Shown in pieces: positions 36,914 through 46,015 of a DNA stretch of 64,000 nucleotides (position 1 is its first letter; every line of letters begins with the position of its first letter). The notes under the pieces are model-generated. The model had not been told where the DNA came from and did not search any database. It saw nothing but the letters and a program-made list of their open reading frames with translations. The translations under genes and the position numbers were made by a program. The stretch covers positions 62,001-126,000 of the forward strand of contig UBWZ01000015.1 in the NCBI GenBank assembly GCA_900469345.1. Direction: 5' to 3'. Source of the DNA: Hyphomicrobiales bacterium. GTDB lineage: Bacteria; Pseudomonadota; Alphaproteobacteria; Rhizobiales; Rhizobiaceae.

Positions 36914-37660
36914 TCAGTTGTTGCGGTTGCCCATGAACTGCAGCAGGAACGCGAACAGGTTGATGAAGTCCAGGTACAGCGTCAGGGCGCCGAGGATGGC
37001 CTTGCGGCCCATGACGGCGACGTCGTCCGCTTCCATGTACATTTCCTTGATCTTCTGCGTGTCATAGGCGGTCAGGCCTGCGAAGAGCAGGACACCGATC
37101 ACCGAGACGGCGAAGGCCAATGCCGACGAGGCCAGGAAGATGTTGACCACGGAGGCGATGATCAGGCCGAACAGGCCCATGATCAGGAACGAGCCCATGG
37201 CGGTCAGGTCACGCTTGGTCGTGTAGCCGTAGAGCGAAAGCGCGCCGAACGAGGCGGCGGTGACGAAGAACGTCTGGACGATGCTCTGGCCGGTATAGAC
37301 CAGGAAGATCGACGACAGCGACAGGCCCATCAGAGCCGCATAGACCCAGAAGGTCGTCTGCGCGGCAGCGACGCTCATCCGGTTGATGCGGAAGCTCAGG
37401 AAGAACACGACGCCGAGCGGCGCCAGCATCACGACCCAGCGCAGCGGGCTGCGGAACAGCACCTGACCGAACTCAGTCAGCTGTCCGTCCTGGACGGCAA
37501 TCTGCCAGGTGACGAAGGCGGCGATACCGGTGATCGCCAGGCCAAGCGCCATCAGATTGTAGACCTTGAGCATGTAGGTGCGCAGGCCCTGGTCGATCAG
37601 GGCACCAGACTGGGAGCGGCCCCAGGCTGCCCTGTTCGGTGAATTGTTGTAGTCAGCCAT
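36914..37660 (-). CDS. Bax inhibitor-1 / YbhL family membrane protein
   Basis: A 248-residue inner-membrane protein with seven predicted spans, of the BI-1 family (YbhL, YccA). Features are the first span YNLMALGLAITGIAAFVTW, SLSSIFLVYTGQSIVQTFF, and the C-terminal AYDTQKIKEMYMEADD followed by LYLDFINLFAFLLQF. The paired aspartates near the C-terminus fit the family's proposed pH-sensitive cation channel, though bacterial function is unsettled. ATG 37660 is preceded by GAGGA. A structured leader lies upstream. Confidence 0.93.
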   Translation of the reverse strand: MADYNNSPNRAAWGRSQSGALIDQGLRTYMLKVYNLMALGLAITGIAAFVTWQIAVQDGQLTEFGQVLFRSPLRWVVMLAPLGVVFFLSFRINRMSVAAAQTTFWVYAALMGLSLSSIFLVYTGQSIVQTFFVTAASFGALSLYGYTTKRDLTAMGSFLIMGLFGLIIASVVNIFLASSALAFAVSVIGVLLFAGLTAYDTQKIKEMYMEADDVAVMGRKAILGALTLYLDFINLFAFLLQFMGNRNN

Positions 37661-37673
37661 TGGTTTCCTCATG

Positions 37674-37740
37674 AGCTCCGGAAGTTTCACGGTGTCGGGC
37701 CTCCTTGATCGAGACCCAGGCGCCGCTGCGGAGCTACAGC
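37674..37740 (-). ncRNA. Candidate ybhL leader RNA
   Basis: On the minus strand, GGGTCTC (37717-37711) pairs with GAGGCCC (37703-37697) around a 7-base loop. An outer AGCTCCG (37735-37729) pairs perfectly with CGGAGCT (37680-37674), which ends 13 bases before the ATG and just ahead of the GAGGA ribosome site. A leader motif named ybhL has been described for this gene in alphaproteobacteria. The nested helices and position fit, but I could not run a covariance search. Confidence 0.6.
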
Positions 37741-37879
37741 TAGCCTGCCTCAAATATGAGGCGATAATACCCGACATACAAGACCGGGCATGGGGAAAAG
37801 CGAAAGTCTGCGGTTAGGGTAAACGATGCCGCGGACAGTGGTTTTCAAGCCCGCGGAGCGTTTCCCGCCGCTTCTAAGA

Positions 37880-40420
37880 TCAGAGCTCCCTCAGAACCGG
37901 TCCGGCCTTCTGGCCAAGGATCCTCCAGGTGCCGGCAAGCCCGATGCCGACCGTCAGCACCAGCGCGATCGCGAGCGTCAGCAGGGCGACGTCCGGCAGG
38001 AACGTGGACTGCAGTTTCATGATCCGGCTGATGACAAACCAGGTCGACAGCGAGCCGGCGGCGAGGGCAAACAGCGCCGTAGCCGCTCCGAGGATCACGT
38101 ATTCGTAGCTGAAGGCGCGGATCAGCATGCCGCGGGTGGCGCCGAGCGTCTTCAGGACGACGGCATCGTGGGTGCGCGCCCGGTTTCCGGCGGCGAGCGC
38201 GCCGGCCAGGACCAGGACCGAGGCGATCAGTGCGACGGCGGCCGCCGCGCGGATGGCTGTTGCCAGCTGGCCGATCAGATGGTCGACCATGTCGATCGCA
38301 TCCTTGACGCGGACGCTGGTGATCGTCGGATAAGCGTTGGTGACGGCGCGCAGGACAGCCGCCTCCTGCTGCGGCGTGGCGGCCGGATCGCTGAGCGTCG
38401 CCAGCCAGGCGTGCGGTGCGCCGCGGAAGGTGTTGGGCGAAAACACCATGACGAAGTTGATCGACAGGGACCTCCATTCCACCTTGCGCAGGTTGGCGAT
38501 CTTCGCGGTGATGTTGCGGCCAAGCACGTTGACGGTGACGGTGTCGCCGATCTTGAGGCCGAGTTCACCCGCTTCCTCCGCCGAGAAGGAGACGAGCGGC
38601 TCGCCCGCATAGTCGGCCGGCCACCAGCTGCCCTCCACCAGCGAGGAGTTCTCGGGCAGCGTTTCCTCGTAGGTGATGCCGCGGTCGCCGCGCAGGACCC
38701 AGCGGCCGGCGGCGGGCACGTTCAACTGCGTTACGTCCTTGCCGTTGAAAGCGAGGATGCGGCCACGCAGCATCGGGGCCTCGGTCACCACGCCCTGCGG
38801 CAATTGCTGCTTCAGGACATTGACGAAGCCTTCACGTTCGGAGCCCTGGATGTCAACGAAGAAGAAGTTTGGCGCCTTTTCGGCAATGTTGCCGGTCAGC
38901 TGGCGCCGCATGTTGCCGTCGATCAGGGCGATGGTGACCAGCAGGGCAAGGCCGAGGCCGAGCGACAGGACCACCGAGGGCGTCAGTGCACCGGGTCGAT
39001 GGATGTTGCCGATCGCCAGCCTCAGGGCCGGAGAGTTCACCCGCGGACTTCTGCGCGCCAGGGCGGCGATCAGCACGGCCACCAGCCGCAAGGCGACGAA
39101 GGCGCCGGCGACGGCGGCAAGGAAGATCGCGGCGAGATACCGGTCTTCGGCCGAGAGGACGGCGAGCGCGCAGAGAAGCGCCAGCGCCGCGCCGGCCGCG
39201 AGAAGGTAGGGCCATGACGGAAGGCGCCGCGACTCGAAGCCCTGTTCGCGAAAGAGAGCGGTGGCCGGCACTTCCCGGGCATGTCCGAGCGGAAGAACGG
39301 CAAAGGCGAAGGTGATGATGACCCCGAACACCGCCGCAAGCAAAAGCGCGGAAGGGAAGAGGGCGAGATCCTTGGGAACGGGCAGAACCCCGTCCAGGAA
39401 GTGGAGGGCGATGAGCGGCGTCACGGCGCCGATCAGGATACCGATCGCGGTGCCCGCCAGGCCCAGCAGCATGATCTGGATGAGGTAGATCTGGGTGACG
39501 ACGGCGGCCGGCGCACCGAGGCACTTGAAGGTGGCGATCGTCGTGCGCTTGGCATCCAGGAAGGCGCGCACCGCATTGGCGACGCCGACCCCGCCGACGA
39601 TCAGCGCCGTCAGTCCGACCAGCGTCAGGAACTGGGCGAAGCGATCGACATTTTCCGTCAGCGACGGTGCTGCCCGGTCGCTGGTACGGATCGACCAGCC
39701 GGCGCTCGGAAACTGCCTGTTGGCGCGGTCGGTGAGGGTGCCGCGGATGGCAGGATCGTCGAGCCTGATCTTGTAGGCGTGCTCCACCAGGCTGCCGGTG
39801 GTGATCAGGCCGGAGGCATCAAGGGCGTCGCGGCTGATCAGCAGGCGTGGCGCAAACCCGAACCCGTCGGAGACCGCATCCGGCTCGCGCGTCACCGTGC
39901 CGGTGATCACCAGGGTGGCATTGCCGAGCAGAAGCCGGTCCCCGGGTTTCAGGCCCATCCGGTCCGCGAGGAGAGGGGCGGCCAGTGCGCCGAAGGCATC
40001 GCCCCGTCTGGCGGTGAGCTCGGCTGCAGGCGAGGCGGGTTCGGTCTGCAGCGTGCCGTAGAGCGGATAGCCGCTGTCGACGGCCTTTACCTCGACCAGT
40101 GCCTGGTCGCTGCCGTCCGGCTTGCGGGCCATGGAGCGAAGGCCGGTGGTGACGGAGACGGTGCCGAGACCCTTGAGGAAGGTCTGCTCCTCGGCGGAGG
40201 CCTCCCGGTTGTTCAGCTCGAACCTTATGTCGCCGGCCAGCAGTTCCTGGCCCTGGCCGGCGATCGCCGAGGTGATGGCGCGCGACACGGAGTTGACCGC
40301 ACCGATCGCGCCGGTGCCAAGAGCGATGCAGGCGAGGAAGATGTAGAAGCCCCTGAGGCCGCCGCGCATTTCGCGCAGCGCGAGCCGGAAGGAAATCGGC
40401 AGGCGGTGGAGCGCCGTCAT
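37880..40420 (-). CDS. FtsX-like ABC transporter permease (YbbP-like)
   Basis: An 846-residue inner-membrane protein with two FtsX/MacB-type modules. One N-terminal span (about 20-42), a large periplasmic domain, a cluster of spans around residues 260-480, a second periplasmic domain, and a final group of spans (about 715-835) are seen. Its start overlaps the stop of the ATPase gene (ATGA). With that ATPase and the divergent TesA-like esterase it reproduces the E. coli tesA-ybbA-ybbP arrangement. Such exporters are thought to move lipid-linked or hydrophobic substrates; the actual cargo is unknown. Confidence 0.9.
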   Translation of the reverse strand: MTALHRLPISFRLALREMRGGLRGFYIFLACIALGTGAIGAVNSVSRAITSAIAGQGQELLAGDIRFELNNREASAEEQTFLKGLGTVSVTTGLRSMARKPDGSDQALVEVKAVDSGYPLYGTLQTEPASPAAELTARRGDAFGALAAPLLADRMGLKPGDRLLLGNATLVITGTVTREPDAVSDGFGFAPRLLISRDALDASGLITTGSLVEHAYKIRLDDPAIRGTLTDRANRQFPSAGWSIRTSDRAAPSLTENVDRFAQFLTLVGLTALIVGGVGVANAVRAFLDAKRTTIATFKCLGAPAAVVTQIYLIQIMLLGLAGTAIGILIGAVTPLIALHFLDGVLPVPKDLALFPSALLLAAVFGVIITFAFAVLPLGHAREVPATALFREQGFESRRLPSWPYLLAAGAALALLCALAVLSAEDRYLAAIFLAAVAGAFVALRLVAVLIAALARRSPRVNSPALRLAIGNIHRPGALTPSVVLSLGLGLALLVTIALIDGNMRRQLTGNIAEKAPNFFFVDIQGSEREGFVNVLKQQLPQGVVTEAPMLRGRILAFNGKDVTQLNVPAAGRWVLRGDRGITYEETLPENSSLVEGSWWPADYAGEPLVSFSAEEAGELGLKIGDTVTVNVLGRNITAKIANLRKVEWRSLSINFVMVFSPNTFRGAPHAWLATLSDPAATPQQEAAVLRAVTNAYPTITSVRVKDAIDMVDHLIGQLATAIRAAAAVALIASVLVLAGALAAGNRARTHDAVVLKTLGATRGMLIRAFSYEYVILGAATALFALAAGSLSTWFVISRIMKLQSTFLPDVALLTLAIALVLTVGIGLAGTWRILGQKAGPVLREL

Positions 40421-41127
40421 GCGGAGACAACCTGCGGCGTGTGTCCGGAGAGGCCGTCATCGACGATCTGGCCGGAGCGCACCCGGATCTGGCGTGAGCA
40501 GCGGGAGGCGAGCGAGGTGTCGTGGGTGACGAGCAGCATGGTCATGCCGCGCTCCGCCTGTTTGGCGAAGAGAAGATCGGCGATCTGGCGGCCGGTTTCC
40601 GTGTCGAGGTTGCCGGTCGGCTCGTCGGCGATCAGCACGGCCGGCGAGGGGGCAAGCGCACGGGCGATGGCGACGCGCTGCTGCTCGCCGCCCGACAGCT
40701 GGCCGGGGTAATGCTCCAGGCGCTCGCCCAGACCGACCGCGGTCAGCTCGCGGCGGGCTATGTCGAAGGCATTGGCGACATTGGCGAGTTCGAGCGGAAC
40801 CGCGACGTTCTCGAGCGCCGTCATGTTGGCGATCAGGTGAAAGGACTGGAAGACGATGCCGATGTTCTTGCCGCGGAAATCGGCGAGCGCGTCTTCCGAC
40901 AGCGTGTGCAGGGCGGTGTCGGCGATGACGATCTCGCCGCCGTCGAGGCGCTCGAGGCCGGCGAGCACCATCAGCAGCGTCGATTTGCCCGAGCCCGAGG
41001 GGCCGATGATGCCGACGGACGCACCCGCCTCGATGTCGAGGTCGATGCCCTTCAGCACGTGGACCCTGGCGGCTGCGGTGCCGAGGGTCAAATCGGCCTT
41101 CTTCAACGTGATGATGGTTTCAGTCAA
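40417..41127 (-). CDS. ABC transporter ATP-binding protein (YbbA-like)
   Basis: A 236-residue ATPase of the MacB/LolD type. Walker A is GPSGSGKSTLL, the Q-loop lies in GIVFQSFHLI, the signature is LSGGEQQRVAIARAL, and Walker B is VLIADEPTGNLD. The start is taken as TTG 41127, giving LTETIITLKKADLTLG, with AGGACG about nine bases upstream; no suitable ATG exists nearby and the open frame beyond is a shadow. It partners the permease encoded next, and is divergent from the TesA-like gene 66 bases away. Confidence 0.92.
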   Translation of the reverse strand: MTETIITLKKADLTLGTAAARVHVLKGIDLDIEAGASVGIIGPSGSGKSTLLMVLAGLERLDGGEIVIADTALHTLSEDALADFRGKNIGIVFQSFHLIANMTALENVAVPLELANVANAFDIARRELTAVGLGERLEHYPGQLSGGEQQRVAIARALAPSPAVLIADEPTGNLDTETGRQIADLLFAKQAERGMTMLLVTHDTSLASRCSRQIRVRSGQIVDDGLSGHTPQVVSA

Positions 41128-41193
41128 AACGAAGCGTCCTATATAGCGGTATTCATGCGGCACTGCGGTAAGGGCAGATCTAGGAGACAGACC

Positions 41194-41862
41194 ATGCGTT
41201 TTAAAGCAAGCCTGCTTCACTTCATCGTCATGTCGGGCCTGACGCTCGGCGCCATTGGCGTCTCCGGCGTCTCTGGAGCCTGGGCGCAGGACAAGACGGT
41301 GCAGCTGGTGGGCTTCGGCGACAGCCTGATGGCCGGATACCAGCTCGCGCCGACCGAATCCTACACGGCAAAGCTGGAGGCCGCGCTCAAGGCAAAGGGC
41401 CGCGCGGTCGTCGTGACCAATGCCGGCGTGTCGGGCGACACCAGCACGGGCGGGCTGTCGCGCATCGACTGGTCCGTTCCGGACGGCACCGACGGGGTGA
41501 TCCTCGAGCTTGGCGCCAATGACGCGCTGCGGGGGATTTCCCCGGAGCAGACGGAAAAGAGCCTCGACACCACGCTTGCCCGGCTCAAAGAGCGGGGCAT
41601 TCCGGTTCTGCTGATGGGCATGCTGGCGCCGCCCAACATGGGCGCGGACTACGCGGCGCGGTTCAATCCGATCTACAAGCGGCTCGCCGAAAAGTACGGC
41701 GTCCCGCTCTATCCGTTCTTCCTGGACGGGGTCGCCTCGGTTGCCGGCCTGCAGCTCGAGGATGGCATGCATCCCAATCCGAAGGGCGTGGATATGATGG
41801 TCGAACGGTCGCTGCCTGCCGTGGAAAGCTTCCTGGGGGACATCGAGAAGCGCGCAAAATAA
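41194..41862 (+). CDS. Periplasmic SGNH-hydrolase, TesA-like arylesterase
   Basis: A 222-residue exported esterase with a signal peptide (about 1-31, ending AWAQ). SGNH blocks: GDSLMAGY with Ser44, the glycine in NAGVSGDTS, GANDALRG with the asparagine, and DGMHPNPKG with the Asp-His pair. This fits the TesA multifunctional thioesterase/lysophospholipase/arylesterase family. AGGAGA precedes ATG 41194. The divergent YbbAP-like transporter is its usual neighbour. Confidence 0.92.
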   Translation: MRFKASLLHFIVMSGLTLGAIGVSGVSGAWAQDKTVQLVGFGDSLMAGYQLAPTESYTAKLEAALKAKGRAVVVTNAGVSGDTSTGGLSRIDWSVPDGTDGVILELGANDALRGISPEQTEKSLDTTLARLKERGIPVLLMGMLAPPNMGADYAARFNPIYKRLAEKYGVPLYPFFLDGVASVAGLQLEDGMHPNPKGVDMMVERSLPAVESFLGDIEKRAK

Positions 41863-41928
41863 GGTCTTGCCAGGAAACTCGTTGCATGTTCCGCTGTTAG
41901 CGTCTGCAATAGATTCGAGGAGGTCCCT

Positions 41929-42519
41929 ATGCCGAGACTTTTCACCGCCCTCGAAATTCCGCGCAATCTGGCTCTGAGCCTGTCTCTTTTGCGCGGCGGT
42001 CTGCCCGGCGCGCGCTGGATCGACGTCGAAAACTATCACATCACCCTGCGCTTCATCGGTGATGTCGACGGACGGACGGCAGACGAGCTGGTGGACCGGC
42101 TGGACCGCATAGACCGCCCCGAATTGCCGCTTTCTCTCAATGGCATCGGTTCCTTCGGGTCGAAGAAGCCGCACTCGATCTGGGCAGGCGTGGCGCCGAC
42201 CGCTGAGCTTTCCGCCCTGCAGGGGGAGATCGAGCGCATCTGCCAGCGGATCGGCCTGCCACCGGATCCGCGCAAGTTCATGCCGCATGTGACGCTGGCC
42301 CGGCTGAAGAACTGCCGGCTCGACGACGTGGTGCATTATCTCTCCGGGCGCGGCAATTTTCATACGGCGGCGTTCACGGCACCGCGCTTCGTGCTGATGT
42401 CCTCGAAGGAATCGGTCGGCGGAGGCCCCTATCTCACGGAAGAGATCTTTCCGCTCCGGGAGGTCAGCTTCAGCTCGGCCTATGACGGCGAGCATGAAAC
42501 GGCCAAGAGCTTCTACTGA
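41929..42519 (+). CDS. thpR: RNA 2',3'-cyclic phosphodiesterase (ThpR)
   Basis: A 196-residue 2H phosphoesterase. The two catalytic motifs are HITLRFIG (about residue 38) and HVTLARLK (about residue 122). The opening RLFTALEIP is typical. It opens 2',3'-cyclic phosphates to 2'-phosphates in vitro; the physiological RNA is not known. GAGGAGG precedes the start. It heads a run of three short same-strand genes (thpR, phhB, ykvA-like) with close spacing. Confidence 0.93.
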   Translation: MPRLFTALEIPRNLALSLSLLRGGLPGARWIDVENYHITLRFIGDVDGRTADELVDRLDRIDRPELPLSLNGIGSFGSKKPHSIWAGVAPTAELSALQGEIERICQRIGLPPDPRKFMPHVTLARLKNCRLDDVVHYLSGRGNFHTAAFTAPRFVLMSSKESVGGGPYLTEEIFPLREVSFSSAYDGEHETAKSFY

Positions 42520-42531
42520 CGGACCGGCGGC

Positions 42532-42834
42532 ATGGCCTACCAGGTTCTCGATCCCGCAGCCGTCGAGAGCGAACTCGCAAGGCTGGACGGCTGGGTGCTG
42601 AGCCGTGACGGCACGGCCATTCAGCGTGAGTTCGTGTTCCGGACGTTTGTCGACGCTTTCGCGTTCATGACACGCTGCGCGTTCGTCTGCGAAAAGCTCG
42701 ACCACCATCCGGACTGGTCCAACAGCTACGCGAAAGTGCATGTGAGCCTGACCACCCATGTGGCCCACCGGCTGACCGATCGTGACTTCGCATTGGCGCG
42801 CGCCATGGACCAGGCGTTCCAGGGCGGCAATTGA
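42532..42834 (+). CDS. phhB: 4a-hydroxytetrahydrobiopterin dehydratase
   Basis: A 100-residue pterin-4a-carbinolamine dehydratase, which regenerates dihydrobiopterin after aromatic amino-acid hydroxylation. The catalytic histidines lie in CEKLDHHPDWSNSYAKVHVSLTTH; the motif [EKH]-x2-HHPDW is intact. Length is typical. It starts 12 bases after thpR. No phenylalanine hydroxylase gene is in the window. Confidence 0.93.
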   Translation: MAYQVLDPAAVESELARLDGWVLSRDGTAIQREFVFRTFVDAFAFMTRCAFVCEKLDHHPDWSNSYAKVHVSLTTHVAHRLTDRDFALARAMDQAFQGGN

Positions 42835-42887
42835 ACTTCAGGCGTCTACACCCATATGGAAACCGGCTGTTCATAGGGAGAGCGACC

Positions 42888-43286
42888 ATGGATGACGTTA
42901 AAATCGGCGAGATTCTGCTGCCGGGCGATGATGCGACCCAGGCAAAGCGCGAGCAGAAGGTGCGCGCCCGCTTCTGGCCGACGCTCAAGAAGGCCGTGCG
43001 GCACGTGCCGTTCAGCCGCGACCTGGTGGCCGCCTACTACTGCGCGCTCGACCCCAAGACGCCGACCCGCGTGCGGGGACTTCTTCTTGCAGCGCTCGCC
43101 TATTTCGTAATGCCCTTCGATGCCGTGCCGGACATCTTCGCCTTTGTCGGCTACACGGACGATATCGCGGTGCTGGCGACGGCGCTGCGCATCATCCAGG
43201 GGCACATCAACGATCACCATTATGATGCGGCCGATGCGGCGCTCGCCGATCAGGCCGATCTGCAGCCGGCGCCCAACGCGCAGTAG
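42888..43286 (+). CDS. YkvA family protein (DUF1232)
   Basis: A 132-residue protein with one short hydrophobic DUF1232 segment, LLLAALAYFVMPFDAVPDIF followed by GYTDDIAVLATAL, the family signature with its conserved acidic residues. It is probably membrane-associated. Function is unknown. ATG 42888 follows GGGAGA at good spacing. It lies 53 bases after phhB. Confidence 0.9.
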   Translation: MDDVKIGEILLPGDDATQAKREQKVRARFWPTLKKAVRHVPFSRDLVAAYYCALDPKTPTRVRGLLLAALAYFVMPFDAVPDIFAFVGYTDDIAVLATALRIIQGHINDHHYDAADAALADQADLQPAPNAQ

Positions 43287-43674
43287 GCTTCAGCGCCGTC
43301 CCGTTGCGTGACGGCATGCCGGGTCGCGGCTGCCACGCGCCGCACAGCGCGGCTGCGAGGCCCGGTTTCACGGTAACGTGCACACTTGCGCTTCCGCAAG
43401 TTCCCGGCCCCCGAGCGCTGCGGACAGGACAGCTTCGGATCGGACAAACTCTCGCCCAAATCCTTGTGTCACTGGTGCAGATGCCGGGTGATCGGCGACG
43501 GATCGATGATCCCTCGCCGAGAGCCGGCTGACAGACTTGGAGACATGGGTGGCATGCCGGTTAAGGCGTTGACGCTTTGGTAACCAGAATTAAGTCAATA
43601 TGAACCTATCCTTGACGACGCCTGACAAGGCTTGCCCGACCGGGCACCTCACATACCAAAACCGGCAGGAGACC
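43287..43674. other. 388-base gap before the IalB-like gene
   Basis: Holds a hairpin ACTTGCG-CTTC-CGCAAGT (43384-43401) that could end the upstream transcript, and a TTGACG hexamer (43569-43574) that may be a -35 element for ialB, without a convincing -10. Short open frames here lack ribosome sites and family resemblance, so no gene is called. Confidence 0.4.
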
Positions 43675-44232
43675 ATGTCTGTAAGAACGATCGCGACCGC
43701 ATCGGCCCTCATTTTGGCGAGCGCCGGTCTGGCACAGGCCCAAGCGGCAAAAACCACAGCCCAGGCAAAGCCGCAGCAGACCCAGGCCGCGGCACCCGCC
43801 CCCACCCGCATCCAGCAATTCAAAGCCTGGGGCGCCTATTCCTACAAGGCGGGCGCCAGCAACGTCTGCTACGTGCTGTCCGTTCCGACTACCAAGGAAC
43901 CGGCGAGCGTCGACCATGGCGACATTTTCTTCATCGTCTCGCAGCGTCCGGGCCAGAACATCTCCTACGAGCCGCAGGCGATGATGGGCTATACCATGCA
44001 GGCCAATTCCAAGGTCACCGTGACGATCGACAACAAGAACTTCACGATGTTCACCAAGGACAGGGCCGCCTGGGTCGAGAACGCGGCGGAAGAGCCGGCG
44101 CTCGTCGCCGCCATGAAGACCGGTCACAACATGACCGTCAACGCCGTCTCGGGCCGCGGCACGAAGACCAATTACGCCTACAACCTGCAGGGTGTTTCGG
44201 CTGCCCTGAAGCAGATCGAAACCTGCAAGTAG
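43675..44232 (+). CDS. Invasion-associated locus B (IalB) family protein
   Basis: A 185-residue exported protein with a signal peptide (about 1-22, ending AQA) and a Gln/Ala/Pro-rich linker. The IalB fold features are NVCYVLSVPTTKEP, GDIFFIVSQRPGQN and the terminal KQIETCK, giving two cysteines likely to form a disulfide. IalB aids erythrocyte entry in Bartonella; in rhizobia the family is common and its role is unclear, probably envelope-related. GGAGA precedes ATG 43675. A terminator follows. Confidence 0.9.
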   Translation: MSVRTIATASALILASAGLAQAQAAKTTAQAKPQQTQAAAPAPTRIQQFKAWGAYSYKAGASNVCYVLSVPTTKEPASVDHGDIFFIVSQRPGQNISYEPQAMMGYTMQANSKVTVTIDNKNFTMFTKDRAAWVENAAEEPALVAAMKTGHNMTVNAVSGRGTKTNYAYNLQGVSAALKQIETCK

Positions 44233-44255
44233 CAGGTTTGCCACCGCAGTGCCGA

Positions 44256-44280
44256 GGGCTGGTCGATGACCGGCCCTTTT
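44256..44280 (+). terminator. Terminator after the IalB-like gene
   Basis: GGGCTGGTC (44256-44264) pairs with GACCGGCCC (44268-44276) including one G-U pair, 3-base loop, then TTTTGCTTTT. Confidence 0.8.
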
Positions 44281-44440
44281 GCTTTTGGCCGGTAGTGACG
44301 CGGCGACATTTTGATGATAAAGCCTGCCGGCAAAGGCTTGGCGCGAGGCGCCGATCGAGCCGATCGTGATTTCACACAAGACATGCCCGACCGCGGTGCG
44401 CCACGCGCACGATGGACGCATGCTCGAATGGGATGAAAAA

Positions 44441-45682
44441 ATGTCTGTTATCGAGGCCACGGCGCCTGTTGCCGTCAAGACCCCTCTCGTTGCCAATCCG
44501 GACCTGTTCAGCGCCAAGCCGTCGCTGATCGGGCTGACGCGCGAAGACATGGCGACCGCACTCAAGGCAAAGGGCGTTTCGGACAAGCAGGTCCGCATGC
44601 GGGTCAGCCAGCTGTGGCACTGGCTCTACATTCGCGGCGTCTCCGATTTCGATGCCATGACCAATGTCGCCAAGGACATGCGCGAAATGCTCAAGCAGCA
44701 TTTCACCATCGCCCGTCCGGAGATCGTCGAGGAACAGATTTCCAACGACGGCACCCGCAAGTGGCTGCTGCGTTTTCCGCCGCGCGGCGCCGGCCGCCCG
44801 GTCGAAGTGGAAACCGTCTACATCCCCGAAGCCGGCCGCGGCACGCTGTGCATCTCCAGCCAGGTCGGCTGTTCGCTGACCTGTTCCTTTTGCCACACCG
44901 GCACGCAGAAGCTTGTCCGCAACCTCACGGCGGAAGAAATTCTGGCCCAGCTGCTGCTGGCGCGTGACCGGCTGGGCGATTTTCCAGATCGCGAAGCGCC
45001 GCACGGGACGATCATGCCGGCCGAAGGCCGCAAGGTTTCCAACATCGTGATGATGGGCATGGGCGAGCCGCTCTACAATTTCGACAGCGTCAAGACGGCG
45101 CTGCTGATCGCCACCGACGGCGACGGGCTTTCGCTCTCGCGGCGCCGCGTGACGCTGTCGACCTCGGGCGTGGTGCCGGAGATCTTCCGAACCGGCGACG
45201 AGATCGGCGTGATGCTGGCGATTTCGCTGCATGCGGTGCGCGACGAGCTGCGCGACATGCTGGTGCCGATCAACAAGAAGTATCCGCTCAAGGAGCTGAT
45301 CGAAGCCTGCCGCAATTATCCGGGCGTCTCCAATGCCCGCCGCATCACGTTCGAATACGTGATGCTGAAGGACGTCAATGACAGCCTTGAGGATGCCAAG
45401 GCGCTGATCAAGCTGCTGAAGGGCGTTCCAGCCAAGATCAATCTCATTCCGTTCAATCCGTGGCCGGGCACCAACTACCAGTGCTCTGACTGGGAGACGA
45501 TCGAGAAATTCGCCGACTTCATCAACCAGGCAGGTTATGCCTCGCCGATCCGCACGCCGCGCGGCCGCGACATCCTCGCCGCCTGCGGCCAGCTGAAGTC
45601 GGAATCGGAGCGCATGCGCAAGACCGAGCGCATGGCCTTCGAGGCGATGATGATCGCCGGCCACGGCGAGGACGACGACTGA
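44441..45682 (+). CDS. rlmN: Dual-specificity 23S rRNA / tRNA adenine-C2 methyltransferase RlmN
   Basis: A 413-residue radical-SAM enzyme that methylates A2503 of 23S rRNA and A37 of some tRNAs. The cluster motif is CSLTCSFC (Cys144, 148, 151), and the second catalytic cysteine is in [11 protein letters not shown] (about residue 383). [10 protein letters not shown] and [12 protein letters not shown] are family motifs. ATG 44441 follows GGGATGAAAAA; upstream in-frame ATGs add an unconserved, positively charged extension. It stands alone. Confidence 0.95.
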   Translation: MSVIEATAPVAVKTPLVANPDLFSAKPSLIGLTREDMATALKAKGVSDKQVRMRVSQLWHWLYIRGVSDFDAMTNVAKDMREMLKQHFTIARPEIVEEQISNDGTRKWLLRFPPRGAGRPVEVETVYIPEAGRGTLCISSQVGCSLTCSFCHTGTQKLVRNLTAEEILAQLLLARDRLGDFPDREAPHGTIMPAEGRKVSNIVMMGMGEPLYNFDSVKTALLIATDGDGLSLSRRRVTLSTSGVVPEIFRTGDEIGVMLAISLHAVRDELRDMLVPINKKYPLKELIEACRNYPGVSNARRITFEYVMLKDVNDSLEDAKALIKLLKGVPAKINLIPFNPWPGTNYQCSDWETIEKFADFINQAGYASPIRTPRGRDILAACGQLKSESERMRKTERMAFEAMMIAGHGEDDD

Positions 45683-45735
45683 TTTCGAATTGGCGGTCGG
45701 GCCAGAGCTCAAGCGTCTCGTCCAGCTTCCATTTC

Positions 45736-45766
45736 CAGTCCACAGGCTATCCACAGGCTATACACA
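45736..45766. repeat. Three DnaA-box-like 9-mers at 11-base spacing
   Basis: CAGTCCACA (45736), CTATCCACA (45747) and CTATACACA (45758) are spaced exactly 11 bases apart, the first two each followed by GG. The last two differ from TTATCCACA or TTATACACA at one base. All lie on the same face of the helix. Function is not known. Confidence 0.5.
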
Positions 45767-45923
45767 TCAAGACACAGGCATAGTGGGGATTCACGGCGCA
45801 TGGGCTCATGTCGGGTACCGGCATCGGGCGCCGCCGACCCGCGCGCAAGATGAATGAGAGAGCGTTCCTGGCGCGGTGATTTTCCTGCTATGATCGCTCC
45901 GATCTAAAAAGTTCGGCAGCCCA

Positions 45924-45949
45924 TGTCGATTGGAGACGTTCCGTTCGTC
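45924..45949 (+). promoter_or_regulatory. ECF-type promoter upstream of the DGPF-sigma pair
   Basis: TGTCGA (45924-45929) and CGTC (45946-45949) are separated by 16 bases, the layout of ECF-sigma promoters and close to the TGTCGA-type -35 reported for ECF42 targets. It lies 67 bases before the DGPF start, so the sigma factor may activate its own operon. Confidence 0.5.
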
Positions 45950-46015
45950 ATCCCTGTGCAGCCGGAGGTACCGGCCTGCCCGGACACTTGTCCGGCACAC
46001 AAGAGGATAGCGAAG

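Larger units (their letters stand above)
45683..46015. other. 333-base intergenic region with clustered motifs
   Basis: Between rlmN and the DGPF gene. It holds three DnaA-box-like 9-mers (45736-45766) and an ECF-type promoter (45924-45949), each listed separately. I see no coding frame. Confidence 0.5.

Noticed and set aside
41128-42768. Long in-frame extension upstream of the YbbA-like ATPase
   Set aside because: It is the reverse strand of the TesA-like and thpR genes; the ATPase aligns only from the TTG at 41127.
43386-43583. 65-codon frame in the gap before the IalB-like gene
   Set aside because: It starts inside a hairpin, lacks a ribosome site and resembles nothing known.
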